Assembly (NCBI GenBank): GCA_002337045.1
Contig: DDFF01000008.1
Coordinates: forward strand, 434,001-498,000
From: Bacteroidetes bacterium UBA1935
GTDB lineage: Bacteria > Bacteroidota > Bacteroidia > Chitinophagales > Chitinophagaceae
Reading direction: 5' to 3'
Length of the DNA stretch: 64,000 nt
The notes beneath the pieces were generated by a model that was given only the letters and a program-made list of their open reading frames with translations, was not told the origin of the DNA and ran no database searches. This document shows, piece after piece, positions 34,868 to 43,161 of this stretch. The first letter of the stretch is position 1. Every line of letters begins with the position of its first letter. The position numbers were made by a program, and so were the translations under genes.

Positions 34868-36400
34868 ATGTTAAAACCTATAGGAATATTAACCATGTGT
34901 CTTTTTGTCGTTATCTCAAAAGCACAGGTTAGCCCGATTGATAATGCAGTATTGAATTATCGATTGGCGGGATTTTCTGTACAAGAAAACACGAAAGCGG
35001 CATCATACTTATTTCAACTGGCGAAAGGAGATATTGCTAATGAACAAGTTTTTTTAAAGTCGGTTATCATACAACACAAAACAAATAAGCCAAGCGATAT
35101 TGCAGAATTGCCCAATTGGGGGAAAAAGTATACCTGGAGGGTAGTGTATAAAGATAAAGACGGCAAAGAAATTGGCAATTCAGGCCTGCACCACATTGAA
35201 ACAGGAATAACGCCTTTTGTAGATACATCTAAAAACGGGTTGGTGGTATTGAGGCGTGCTACAGACCATAAAGACTTGTATGTACTGACGGACAGGAATC
35301 TTGTAATGTATGATATGGCTGGCAACCCTGTTTGGTATATGCCGGATATACCCGAAATAAAGAAAAGAGATATCAGTATCAGGGATTTTAAAGCCACTGC
35401 GGATGGTACATTTACTTTTCTGACACAGGAAGATGCACTTGAGATAGACTACAATGGAAAGGTAGTGTGGAAAGCGCCGAATGATGGTAAAGTGAGTGGT
35501 AAGAATAAGGAGGGTTATCATCATGAATTGACGAAACTCAGCAATGGGCATTATATGGTTGCCGGTTCTGAAATAGTGAAGAAACCAATACCGGGTTTGC
35601 CAGAAGAATATTTTGCTGAAACAGATAAATCTGTAACAAAAGGTAGCAATGGTATATACTATAAAGAGTTTACCTGTGGTACATTGATAGAGTATGATAC
35701 AGCAGGCAATGTAGTATGGTCTTGGAGAACTGCAGAGCATATGACAGATGCTGACTTTTTCTGGAATAAAGCCGACTTGGTTCAGCCATACGATGGTAAT
35801 CCGTACATGAATAGCTTTGATGTAATAGAAGTAGACAAAGTGATATTCATCAGTTACAAAAACAATAATACTGTTCTAAAGATTAGTTATCCTGCAGGCA
35901 ATGTGCTTGCTCGTTATGGAGATGAAGGTAGTGCACGCCATCATTACAGTCTGTTTTACGGACAGCACAGTGTGCGCTACAATAGCCGTACTAACGAACT
36001 GTGCTTATTTAATAATAATCATAGCGATATAATACCGGTATCCGCAACACAGGTAGATGAAGCAGGGTATGTGGTGTCTCATGTATCCAAATACAAAGTG
36101 CCGCCGGGTAACAGCAATAGCCTTATCAAGAACTGGGATATGGGCATCAGGCTTACCGATGATAAAAATGCGGCACAGACAGCAATAAGAGGTGGTAGTG
36201 TTTCGATATTGGATGACGACTGCCTTTTGGTAAACATGGGTACGCTGAATCTGATGCTGATATTAGATAAACAAAAGCGAAAAATATGGGAAGCTGCTCC
36301 TTATACTACCGAAGATGGTCGCAGAGCACCACTACTGCCGTATAGATGCAGTTTTATACACAAAGGAGATTTAGAAAAAATATTATTGGCTGTGAAGTAG
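34868..36400 (+). CDS. Arylsulfotransferase (ASST)-like secreted protein
   Basis: 510 aa with a signal peptide (to about residue 19, SKAQ). The central part has repeating beta-propeller-like blocks; YHHELTKLSNGHYMV, MNSFDVIEVDKVIFIS and YGQHSVRYNSRTNELCLFNN line up by eye with the conserved His/Asn blocks of the ASST family, which transfers sulfate between phenolic compounds in the periplasm. Catalytic equivalence is not proven: the key His would be one of those in YHHE or GQHS. The gene is AT-richer than its neighbours, follows a decayed T9SS fragment and a phased-repeat leader, and overlaps the convergent Nudix gene by 18 bases. It may be recently acquired (inference). Confidence 0.7.
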   Translation: MLKPIGILTMCLFVVISKAQVSPIDNAVLNYRLAGFSVQENTKAASYLFQLAKGDIANEQVFLKSVIIQHKTNKPSDIAELPNWGKKYTWRVVYKDKDGKEIGNSGLHHIETGITPFVDTSKNGLVVLRRATDHKDLYVLTDRNLVMYDMAGNPVWYMPDIPEIKKRDISIRDFKATADGTFTFLTQEDALEIDYNGKVVWKAPNDGKVSGKNKEGYHHELTKLSNGHYMVAGSEIVKKPIPGLPEEYFAETDKSVTKGSNGIYYKEFTCGTLIEYDTAGNVVWSWRTAEHMTDADFFWNKADLVQPYDGNPYMNSFDVIEVDKVIFISYKNNNTVLKISYPAGNVLARYGDEGSARHHYSLFYGQHSVRYNSRTNELCLFNNNHSDIIPVSATQVDEAGYVVSHVSKYKVPPGNSNSLIKNWDMGIRLTDDKNAAQTAIRGGSVSILDDDCLLVNMGTLNLMLILDKQKRKIWEAAPYTTEDGRRAPLLPYRCSFIHKGDLEKILLAVK

Positions 36401-36799
36401 CATATTGCCTACAATCTTATCTATCGGCAATGTAAAAGTATCTGTTGTAATGTGTGATAATGGCATCCAATAGGTGCGTTCTTCGGGTATGTTGTTTACG
36501 ATTGGCTGATTGATGTCTGCTGATACCAGATAATAGATACTGATGACTTGAGAATCGTCGAAAGCGGAATGCTGAAAAAAATCGGTGGTATAATAGTGTG
36601 ATTGTACTTCTACCGTAAGGTTCAGTTCTTCCATCCATTCACGTTTAAGACAGTCGATGGTGCCTTCGCCCCAATCCAATCCCCCGCCGGGAAATTTGAT
36701 GACTTTGCGCCCGCGTATCATCTCTTCATTTACCAATACCTGCCCGTTGTGCAGCCACAGGCCATATACGCGTACATTAAAACGTTTTAGGGGTTGCAT
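36383..36799 (-). CDS. Nudix hydrolase
   Basis: 138 aa. The Nudix box spans residues 39-61: Gly39, Glu45, then REWMEEL with the metal-binding Glu residues (54, 57, 58). The usual Gly near the end of the box is Asn60. The family cleaves nucleoside diphosphates linked to another group; the substrate is unknown. Its 3' end overlaps the convergent ASST-like gene by 18 bases, and it starts directly after the CorA gene stop, so the two minus-strand genes are cotranscribed. Confidence 0.85.
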   Translation of the reverse strand: MQPLKRFNVRVYGLWLHNGQVLVNEEMIRGRKVIKFPGGGLDWGEGTIDCLKREWMEELNLTVEVQSHYYTTDFFQHSAFDDSQVISIYYLVSADINQPIVNNIPEERTYWMPLSHITTDTFTLPIDKIVGNMLLHSQ

Positions 36800-37741
36800 T
36801 TAGAACCACTTCTTCTTATTGAAATAGAATACCACAATAACAGATACTATTAATGATAAAAGTATTGGCAGGTAGAAGCTATGTGCACCATGCGAAAATG
36901 GTATCTCCACGTTCATACCAAAAAAGCTGGCAATAAGCGTTGGGATAGATATCATGATGGTGATACTGGTGAGGCGTTTAATAACAAGGTTCATGTTGTT
37001 ATTAATAATGCTTGCGAATGTATCTAAGGTACTGGTAAGGATGTTAGTGTATGTATTCGCCATCTCCAGGGCCTGAGAGAATTCTACTACCAGGTCACTC
37101 AGAAATTCGCGCTCTTCTTCATCGCATTTCAGGAAGTTGGTGCGTTCCATTTTCATCAGCAACAATTCGTTGCTGCGCAGTGCTGTAACAAAGTATACAA
37201 GGCTTTTTTGTACGCTCATCAGGTACAGCAGCTCCTCGTTACGATTGCTGGCATACAGTTTCTGCTCCAGCGTATTGCGGCTGTGGTTTATTTCTTTCAG
37301 TACTTCCATGAAGTCCATCACCACTTTTTCAAAAATCTTCAGCACCATCATATTGGGGCGCTCAGGGTGGCGTTTGGCAAAAGTGTTCAGGAAGCGGCGG
37401 ATGGCTACATTCTCGAATGAGTTGACCGTAACCACCTGATTGCGTTCGTTGATGATGATAGATATTGGAATAGTAACATAGTCCGCATCACCCTCATTCA
37501 GCGATTTATTATCAACAGGCGTTTTCAGGATGATGAGCTTTACGCCATCTTCCATTTCATAACGGGCACGTTCTTCAATATCGAGCGTATCTGTCAGTAA
37601 ATCGCGTGGTATTGCAAGGGAACGAGACAGGTTGTCTATCTCGTTTTCCTGGAAAGGCGGAGTAACATTTATCCAGTTAGCACCCTCTGGTTGCTGTATT
37701 TCCAGCGTCTGGCGGTTGATGTTTTTGAAGTATTGAACCAT
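36800..37741 (-). CDS. corA: CorA-family divalent cation transporter
   Basis: 313 aa: a large cytoplasmic N-terminal domain with long helices, then two C-terminal transmembrane helices. The pore signature GMN is at residues 275-277 (FFGMNVEIP), and the tail after the last helix is basic (NKKKWF). It most likely moves Mg2+ (or Co2+/Ni2+) passively into the cell as a pentamer; ion choice cannot be told. The Nudix gene follows without a gap. Confidence 0.9.
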   Translation of the reverse strand: MVQYFKNINRQTLEIQQPEGANWINVTPPFQENEIDNLSRSLAIPRDLLTDTLDIEERARYEMEDGVKLIILKTPVDNKSLNEGDADYVTIPISIIINERNQVVTVNSFENVAIRRFLNTFAKRHPERPNMMVLKIFEKVVMDFMEVLKEINHSRNTLEQKLYASNRNEELLYLMSVQKSLVYFVTALRSNELLLMKMERTNFLKCDEEEREFLSDLVVEFSQALEMANTYTNILTSTLDTFASIINNNMNLVIKRLTSITIMISIPTLIASFFGMNVEIPFSHGAHSFYLPILLSLIVSVIVVFYFNKKKWF

Positions 37742-37864
37742 TGCTCCGGCAGGGTGTGTTTAAAATGTGCACCAAAGGTAATAAAAAGATACCCCTTCCG
37801 CCTCCTGTGTTGCAACTTTTTAAATCTAATATAACAGTGATTTCACCCTCTTGACGGCTTTGAT

Positions 37865-37872
37865 TATCTTTG
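37865..37872 (+). promoter_or_regulatory. -7 box of fbp
   Basis: TATCTTTG matches TAnnTTTG, with TTTC at 37841-37844 as a weak -33. The RNA would start at about 37877, at the first ATG, implying either a leaderless message or use of the ATG at 37895. Confidence 0.55.
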
Positions 37873-37876
37873 CGTC

Positions 37877-38896
37877 ATGAATCCCAAAAAACTTATGACG
37901 CTGGATGAATTTACCATCCAGGAAACGAGAAAATTTCCGCAAGCAACCGGCGAGCTCTCAGCTTTGTTGAGGGATATAGGACTTGCCTGCAAACTGATAA
38001 ACAAACAAGTACTGAAAGCGGGGCTTGTAGATATACTGGGCAAGCATGGTGCTACCAATGTGCAGGGCGAAGAGCAAATGAAGCTGGACATTTATGCAGA
38101 CGAAACGCTGATAAACGTATTGCGTAACAGCGCCGACTGTGCAGGTATAGCATCTGAAGAAAATGACGATTTCATCAGCTTTGATGATGAATGGTCTGTA
38201 AACTCTAAATACGTTGTACTGTTCGACCCATTGGACGGTTCATCAAACATAGATGTAAACGCGCCTATTGGTACCATCTTCTCTATCTATCGCCGTGTGA
38301 GTGAATTGGGCAAGCCATGTACGGCGGCAGACTTCCTGCAACCTGGCAACAAGCTGATGGCTGCGGGTTATGTAATATATGGCAGCAGCACCATGATGGT
38401 GTATGCTACCAAAGCAAGCATCAACGGTTTTACGTTGGAACCGTCTATCGGTGAGTTTTGCCTGAGCCACCCGGATATGAAATGCCCTGAAAAAGGTAAA
38501 ATCTATTCTATCAATCAGGGTAATAGTGTGAAGTATCATGAAGGCACTAAAAACTTCCTGAACTATTGCATGGAAAGTAATAAGGAAGAAGGACGCCCAT
38601 ACTCTCAACGCTACATAGGTAGCATGGTGGCAGATATGCACCGCACGCTTATAAAAGGTGGCATCTTTATGTACCCTGCAGATAAGAGCAATGCAAACGG
38701 TAAGCTGCGCCTGCAATATGAGTGCAACCCGATGGCCTTCCTTGTAGAAGCTGCGGGTGGTACAGCAAGTACAGGTTATAGCAGCGTGCTGGATGTAGCA
38801 CCAACAGAACTGCACCAGCGTGTACCTATATACATAGGTTCTAAAAACCTGGTTGCAAAAGCACTGGAATTTGAAACAGCTACTACCGTAGCATAA
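37877..38896 (+). CDS. fbp: Fructose-1,6-bisphosphatase class I
   Basis: 339 aa from ATG 37877; 333 aa from the in-frame ATG at 37895, whose product MTLDEFTIQE matches the E. coli family start MKTLGEFIVEK. Visible: the metal and substrate blocks ASEENDDFISFD, FDPLDGSSNID, the sugar-phosphate region RYIGSMVADMHRTL, and CNPMAFLVEAAGG. It removes the 1-phosphate of fructose-1,6-bisphosphate in gluconeogenesis. The gene is monocistronic, with a promoter box only 4 bases before the first ATG and a strong terminator after the stop. Confidence 0.95.
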   Translation: MNPKKLMTLDEFTIQETRKFPQATGELSALLRDIGLACKLINKQVLKAGLVDILGKHGATNVQGEEQMKLDIYADETLINVLRNSADCAGIASEENDDFISFDDEWSVNSKYVVLFDPLDGSSNIDVNAPIGTIFSIYRRVSELGKPCTAADFLQPGNKLMAAGYVIYGSSTMMVYATKASINGFTLEPSIGEFCLSHPDMKCPEKGKIYSINQGNSVKYHEGTKNFLNYCMESNKEEGRPYSQRYIGSMVADMHRTLIKGGIFMYPADKSNANGKLRLQYECNPMAFLVEAAGGTASTGYSSVLDVAPTELHQRVPIYIGSKNLVAKALEFETATTVA

Positions 38897-38916
38897 GCAT
38901 ACTAATAGTATTGTTA

Positions 38917-38945
38917 AAAAGGTCCGCAATTGCGGACCTTTTTTG
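38917..38945 (+). terminator. Terminator of fbp
   Basis: An 11-bp stem (38917-38927 with 38932-38942), loop AATT, T-run. Confidence 0.9.
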
Positions 38946-38981
38946 TTAATGTGCTATGAGATATGAATAAGTATTTAGAAA

Positions 38982-39006
38982 TTTGTCTAATTAACTAAAT
39001 GTCTAA
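38982..39006 (+). promoter_or_regulatory. Direct repeat upstream of the SdpR-like gene
   Basis: TTTGTCTAA (38982-38990) and AATGTCTAA (38998-39006) share seven of nine bases at a 16-base period and end at the ATG. A likely autoregulatory operator for the ArsR-type repressor encoded next, although such operators are more often inverted. Confidence 0.35.
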
Positions 39007-39309
39007 ATGGATAAGTTATTCAAAGCACTGAATGACCAGACGCGGAGAGATATACTGGAACTGCTGAAGGAGAAGGAACTGACGGCAGGGGAGATAGCAG
39101 ACAAGTTTGATATCTCGAAGCCCAGCATATCACATCATCTGGACCTGCTGAAGCAGGCAGGGCTGATAGAGGCCGATAAGCAGGGGCAGTTCATCTACTA
39201 CTCGCTGAATACTACAGTGGTAGATGAATTTCTGAAATGGCTGGTGGAACTGAAGCAAACAAAAAAAAAGGCTAAAACTGCAAACAATGCAAAACGCTCG
39301 TTTTCTTAA
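39007..39309 (+). CDS. ArsR/SdpR-family transcriptional repressor
   Basis: A 100-aa winged-helix regulator: MDKLFKALNDQTRRDILELL at the start, LTAGEIADKFDISKPSISHHL as the recognition region, and IYYSLNTTVVDEFL for the wing and last helix. No metal-binding cysteines, which fits the SdpR subgroup rather than metal sensors. In Bacillus subtilis SdpR is an autorepressor held at the membrane by SdpI. Here the sdpI-like gene overlaps its 3' end by 23 bases, so the same two-part switch probably operates. Confidence 0.9.
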   Translation: MDKLFKALNDQTRRDILELLKEKELTAGEIADKFDISKPSISHHLDLLKQAGLIEADKQGQFIYYSLNTTVVDEFLKWLVELKQTKKKAKTANNAKRSFS

Positions 39310-39955
39310 ACAATTGGTAGTAAGCGTCATCATTGCTTTACCATTGGTCTATTTGCTGCTATCGTGGAATGTATTGCCTGAAAGAATGCCGCTGCACTAT
39401 AATGCCAAAGGCGAGATAGACAGCATGGGCAATAAAATGGATTTTCTGGGTGCGATATTCATATTGTCTATAGTGAATCTGGCTACTTTTCTCATCATCA
39501 GCAATATTCATAAAATAGACCCCAAACGCAGTAAAGCAGAGCAGTCGCCTACATTCGACAAACTGGCAATGGGTGTGAGTTTTTTTCTGACAGCCCTTAC
39601 GATTGTAATTATAATGGATGGAATGAATCAAGGTAAGAGCATAGCCACCAAAGCTTTGTTACCAATGGTGGGATTGCTGCTGGCATTTATCGGCAATTAT
39701 ATGAATAACATCAAGCCCAACTATTTTGCCGGCATACGTATACCATGGACGCTGCACGACGAAGACAACTGGAAACAAACACATCGCATAGCCAGCCATG
39801 TATGGGTGGCAGGTGGGCTTACCATAACTGTAGCATCGCTGATTGCAAAACCCGAAATAATGGAAGTCTTGATGTTGGTATTGGTTGCCATTATGGTTAT
39901 CATACCCGTGGGCTATTCCTATTTATTATTCAGAAAAACTAAAAGTCAAAACTAA
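39287..39955 (+). CDS. SdpI-family membrane protein
   Basis: 222 aa with about six hydrophobic segments. The N-terminus carries the DUF1648-like block LPERMPLHYNAKGEIDSMGNK, and the C-terminal half the SdpI block YFAGIRIPWTLHDEDNWKQTHR. In B. subtilis SdpI gives immunity to the SdpC toxin and sequesters SdpR. No SdpC-like toxin is seen nearby, so the pair may answer to an outside toxin or another membrane stress (inference). It overlaps the repressor gene and is followed after 7 bases by a hydrolase gene. Confidence 0.88.
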   Translation: MQNARFLKQLVVSVIIALPLVYLLLSWNVLPERMPLHYNAKGEIDSMGNKMDFLGAIFILSIVNLATFLIISNIHKIDPKRSKAEQSPTFDKLAMGVSFFLTALTIVIIMDGMNQGKSIATKALLPMVGLLLAFIGNYMNNIKPNYFAGIRIPWTLHDEDNWKQTHRIASHVWVAGGLTITVASLIAKPEIMEVLMLVLVAIMVIIPVGYSYLLFRKTKSQN

Positions 39956-39962
39956 TAAAGAT

Positions 39963-41369
39963 ATGAGGTTACAACTCGCAGCAGCTTGCATGGCGTTATC
40001 GCTGACAGCAGGCGCACAAAGTAAATTGCCGGGTAATTGGGAAGGTGAGATGAACGTGGGGCAGAAGGTAAGACTAGTATTCAAAGTAAAAGAAGCAGAT
40101 GGTAAACTATCTACGACCATGGATAGCCCCGATCAGGGAGTGACGGGTATACCTGTGGCTAGCACCAGTATGAATGCGGACAGTGTGTTGTTCGACCTCA
40201 GCAATGCAGGCATACAGTACACAGGCTTGCTGAGTGGTGATGAGATACAAGGTGTGTGGAAGCAGGCGGGCAGGAAATTTCCGTTGGTGATGAAGCGTAC
40301 CGATAAACCAACAGAACTGGTAAGGCCGCAAACACCAAAGCCGCCGTTCGACTATATTAGCGAAGACGTAACATTCAAAAACGCGGATGGTAGCATCAGC
40401 TATGGCGCAACGATAACCATACCCAAAGGTGGAAAGACATATCCTGCGGTATTGCTGGTAAGTGGTTCGGGCCCGCAAAACAGGGACGAAGAACTGATGG
40501 GGCATAAGCCATTTGCTGTGATAGCCAACTACCTTACAAATAAAGGATACATAGTGCTGCGCGTGGATGACCGTGGTGTAGGGCAAACAACAGGCGATAG
40601 AAAAAAAGCAACAAGTGCAGATTTTGCAAAAGATGCCAATGCAGCTATAGATTATCTGAAGACACGCAAAGAAGTAAACCATAAGAAGATAGGCATCATG
40701 GGACATAGCGAAGGTGGTATGATAGCTCCTATGGTTGCAACCGAAAGAAAAGATATAGACTTCGTTATACTGATGGCTGGCCCGGGAGTGAAAGTGTATG
40801 AACTGATGGAAGACCAGAGTGCCGCAATGATGACTGTAAGTGGTGTAAGTGGGCAGGTTGTAGCAGAATACAGAAAACTATATCGCGGAATAGAGCAGGC
40901 TATTATCTCATCCAAAACAGGGGAAGAAGCACAATTGAAAATGATTGACGTAACAGGTGCCTGGAAGAGCAGTGCATCGAAAGAGGCTATAGATGTGGTA
41001 GATATAGGTGATTTTGAAAAGGAGAAAAAGTTTATTGATGATTTTATGGGATTGTATCATGATGCGTGGTTTAAATACTTTCTGAAATACGACCCGCAGC
41101 CGGTATTGCAGAAACTGACTTGTAAAGTACTGGCATTGAACGGAGAGAAAGATATGCAGGTGCTGGCAAAGCAAAATCTGGAAGGCATCAAACAATCGCT
41201 AACAAAGGGTAAGAATAAGAATTTTGAAGTAAAAGAATTACCGGGATTGAATCACCTTTTCCAACGCTGCAATACTTGTTCGCCACAGGAATACGGCACA
41301 CTGAAAGAGACTATATCTGAAAATGCTTTGAAAGCGGTTAGCGACTGGCTTGATAAGAAAGTGAAATAA
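39963..41369 (+). CDS. Secreted alpha/beta hydrolase
   Basis: 468 aa: signal peptide (to about residue 18, TAGAQ), an N-terminal beta-rich accessory domain (about 22-120) and an alpha/beta-hydrolase domain with the nucleophile elbow GHSEGG (Ser249), oxyanion region VSGSGPQNRDE, and a C-terminal His in PGLNHLFQ. Probably a periplasmic or exported esterase or peptidase; the fold with this N-terminal domain occurs in Bacteroidota S9/DUF1749-like hydrolases. The 7-base gap to sdpI makes it the third gene of that operon, which is unusual. The start at ATG 39963 matches the signal peptide. Confidence 0.85.
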   Translation: MRLQLAAACMALSLTAGAQSKLPGNWEGEMNVGQKVRLVFKVKEADGKLSTTMDSPDQGVTGIPVASTSMNADSVLFDLSNAGIQYTGLLSGDEIQGVWKQAGRKFPLVMKRTDKPTELVRPQTPKPPFDYISEDVTFKNADGSISYGATITIPKGGKTYPAVLLVSGSGPQNRDEELMGHKPFAVIANYLTNKGYIVLRVDDRGVGQTTGDRKKATSADFAKDANAAIDYLKTRKEVNHKKIGIMGHSEGGMIAPMVATERKDIDFVILMAGPGVKVYELMEDQSAAMMTVSGVSGQVVAEYRKLYRGIEQAIISSKTGEEAQLKMIDVTGAWKSSASKEAIDVVDIGDFEKEKKFIDDFMGLYHDAWFKYFLKYDPQPVLQKLTCKVLALNGEKDMQVLAKQNLEGIKQSLTKGKNKNFEVKELPGLNHLFQRCNTCSPQEYGTLKETISENALKAVSDWLDKKVK

Positions 41370-41370
41370 A

Positions 41371-41406
41371 AAGAAAGGGCGATTATGATATCGCCCTTTC
41401 TTTTTG
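41371..41406. terminator. Bidirectional terminator between hydrolase and ABC genes
   Basis: A 12-bp stem (41371-41382 with 41391-41402) with an 8-base loop that contains the stop codon of the minus-strand ABC gene; T-run on the plus strand and, read from the other strand, after the first arm. Confidence 0.88.
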
Positions 41407-43146
41407 CTTTTCAACAGCTGTATATAGTTTGTAGTATTCTCCTTGTGCTGCAATGAGCGATTGGTGATTGCCACGCTCTATGATTTGCCCTTTGTCCATT
41501 ACAATGATTTCATCTGCCTGGCGTATGGTAGAGAGGCGGTGGGCTATAACGATAGACGTTCGCCCCGTAATCATCTTATCTATAGCCTGTTGTATCAGTT
41601 GTTCGCTTTCGCTGTCTACAGAAGAGGTGGCTTCGTCCAGTATCAGGATAGAAGGATTGTAGAGTAATGCGCGTGCAAAAGACAAAAGCTGCCTTTGCCC
41701 TTGCGAGAGGGTGTTGCCACGCTCCATTACATTGAAATCGTAACCACCCGGCAGGCTCATGATAAAATCGTGTATGCCTAAAAGCTTGCAAACAGCCTCT
41801 ACTTTATCGCGTGGTATATCTGCATTGCGTAGGGTGATATTGTCTGCAATGGTACCCGAGAACAGGAACACATCCTGCAATACAATGCCTATATGATTGC
41901 GTAGGCTATAGATGTCGTAATCCTTCAGGTCTGTACCGTCAATTTTTATGCTGCCGGCTTCTATCTCATACAGCCTGTTCAGGATGCTGATAATAGATGT
42001 TTTGCCTGCGCCTGTATGTCCTACAACTGCCATTGTTTTGCCTGCAGGTATTTCAAAAGATATGCCTTTCAGCACAGGTGTGCCCTCTTTATAGCTGAAG
42101 TGTACATTGTCAAACGTCACTTTGCCTTTTATGTCATCGGCAGTAATGTTGCCATTGCCATCAAGATTTTCTTTACTATCCAACACGGTAAACACACGTT
42201 CGCCTGCTATCATGCCCATTTGCAGTACGTTGAATTTATCTGCCATCATACGCAGCGGGCGGAAGAGCAGGTTGAGGTACATAACAAATGCTATCACCAC
42301 GCCGGGTGTTACTGCATAGTTGAGCATGCGGTGCGCACCCCACCATACCAATAAACCCATAGACATAGCGAGGATAATCTCTACTACAGGAAAGAAAACA
42401 GAATAGGCAAAGATGGCTTTGATATTGGCATCGCGGTGCTCTTTGTTGATGTTTTTGAATTTATCCATCTCGGTTTTCTCCGCAGCAAATGCCTGTACGA
42501 TGTACATACCCACAATATGCTCCTGCACAAAAGCATTGAGTGCAGATACCGCATTACGCACACGCTGGAAAGACTTGTTGACACTTTCCTTGAACCAGTA
42601 GGTAGCAAATATCAGTATCGGGAACGGAGCAAGGCATACCAGTGTCAACCGCCAGTCTGTGATGAACATGATAATCATGATGGCGATGATGGTGAGTATA
42701 TCTGCTATGATGGAAATAATACCTTCAGAGAATACATCGTTCACTGCTTCCACATCGTTGATGGTGCGGGTAGTTAGCGTACCGATAGGGGTGCGGTCGT
42801 AATAGCCGATGTTTTGGAAAAGTATCTTTTTGAATACAGACTTGCGCATATCGTTGATAACTGATTGCCCCAGCCAGTTGATACGGTAGAGGAACCAGAA
42901 GCGCAGGCCGTTTTCCAATAAGAGTATAACCAATTGCACAATGCTGATGTTGATGAGCATCTGCAGCATATGGTTGGCAATGTATTTATCTACCGATAGC
43001 TGTATAAGGTATGGGCGCAAGGGAGACATGGCTGCCAATACTACAGACATAGCCATAGATATATACAGGCTACGCTTGTAGGGTGCCGCAAATGAAAATA
43101 TGCGGCGCAGCAACCCCAGGTCAAAAATCTTTTTTACATCGCTCAT
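41383..43146 (-). CDS. ABC exporter, fused membrane and ATPase domains (MsbA/MdlB-like)
   Basis: 587 aa: six transmembrane helices (about 20-310), then an ATPase with Walker A GHTGAGKT, Q loop VLQDVFLF, Walker B ILILDEATSS, and His switch IAHRLST. The signature is LSQGQRQLL instead of LSGGQ, a variant also seen in MdlB/BmrD-type half-transporters. It forms a dimer and exports lipids, drugs or peptides; the cargo is unknown. prfB lies 15 bases upstream on the same strand, so the two genes share an RNA. Confidence 0.88.
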   Translation of the reverse strand: MSDVKKIFDLGLLRRIFSFAAPYKRSLYISMAMSVVLAAMSPLRPYLIQLSVDKYIANHMLQMLINISIVQLVILLLENGLRFWFLYRINWLGQSVINDMRKSVFKKILFQNIGYYDRTPIGTLTTRTINDVEAVNDVFSEGIISIIADILTIIAIMIIMFITDWRLTLVCLAPFPILIFATYWFKESVNKSFQRVRNAVSALNAFVQEHIVGMYIVQAFAAEKTEMDKFKNINKEHRDANIKAIFAYSVFFPVVEIILAMSMGLLVWWGAHRMLNYAVTPGVVIAFVMYLNLLFRPLRMMADKFNVLQMGMIAGERVFTVLDSKENLDGNGNITADDIKGKVTFDNVHFSYKEGTPVLKGISFEIPAGKTMAVVGHTGAGKTSIISILNRLYEIEAGSIKIDGTDLKDYDIYSLRNHIGIVLQDVFLFSGTIADNITLRNADIPRDKVEAVCKLLGIHDFIMSLPGGYDFNVMERGNTLSQGQRQLLSFARALLYNPSILILDEATSSVDSESEQLIQQAIDKMITGRTSIVIAHRLSTIRQADEIIVMDKGQIIERGNHQSLIAAQGEYYKLYTAVEKQKERAIS

Positions 43147-43161
43147 GCTAACGGGAGGGTA

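Noticed and set aside
39007..39955. SdpR/SdpI pair as a toxin-antitoxin system
   Set aside because: No toxin gene is adjacent; the family relation is to an immunity/repressor switch.
41383..43146. LSQGQ signature as a sign of a defective ABC transporter
   Set aside because: The same kind of deviation occurs in working MdlB/BmrD-type half-transporters, and all other motifs are intact.
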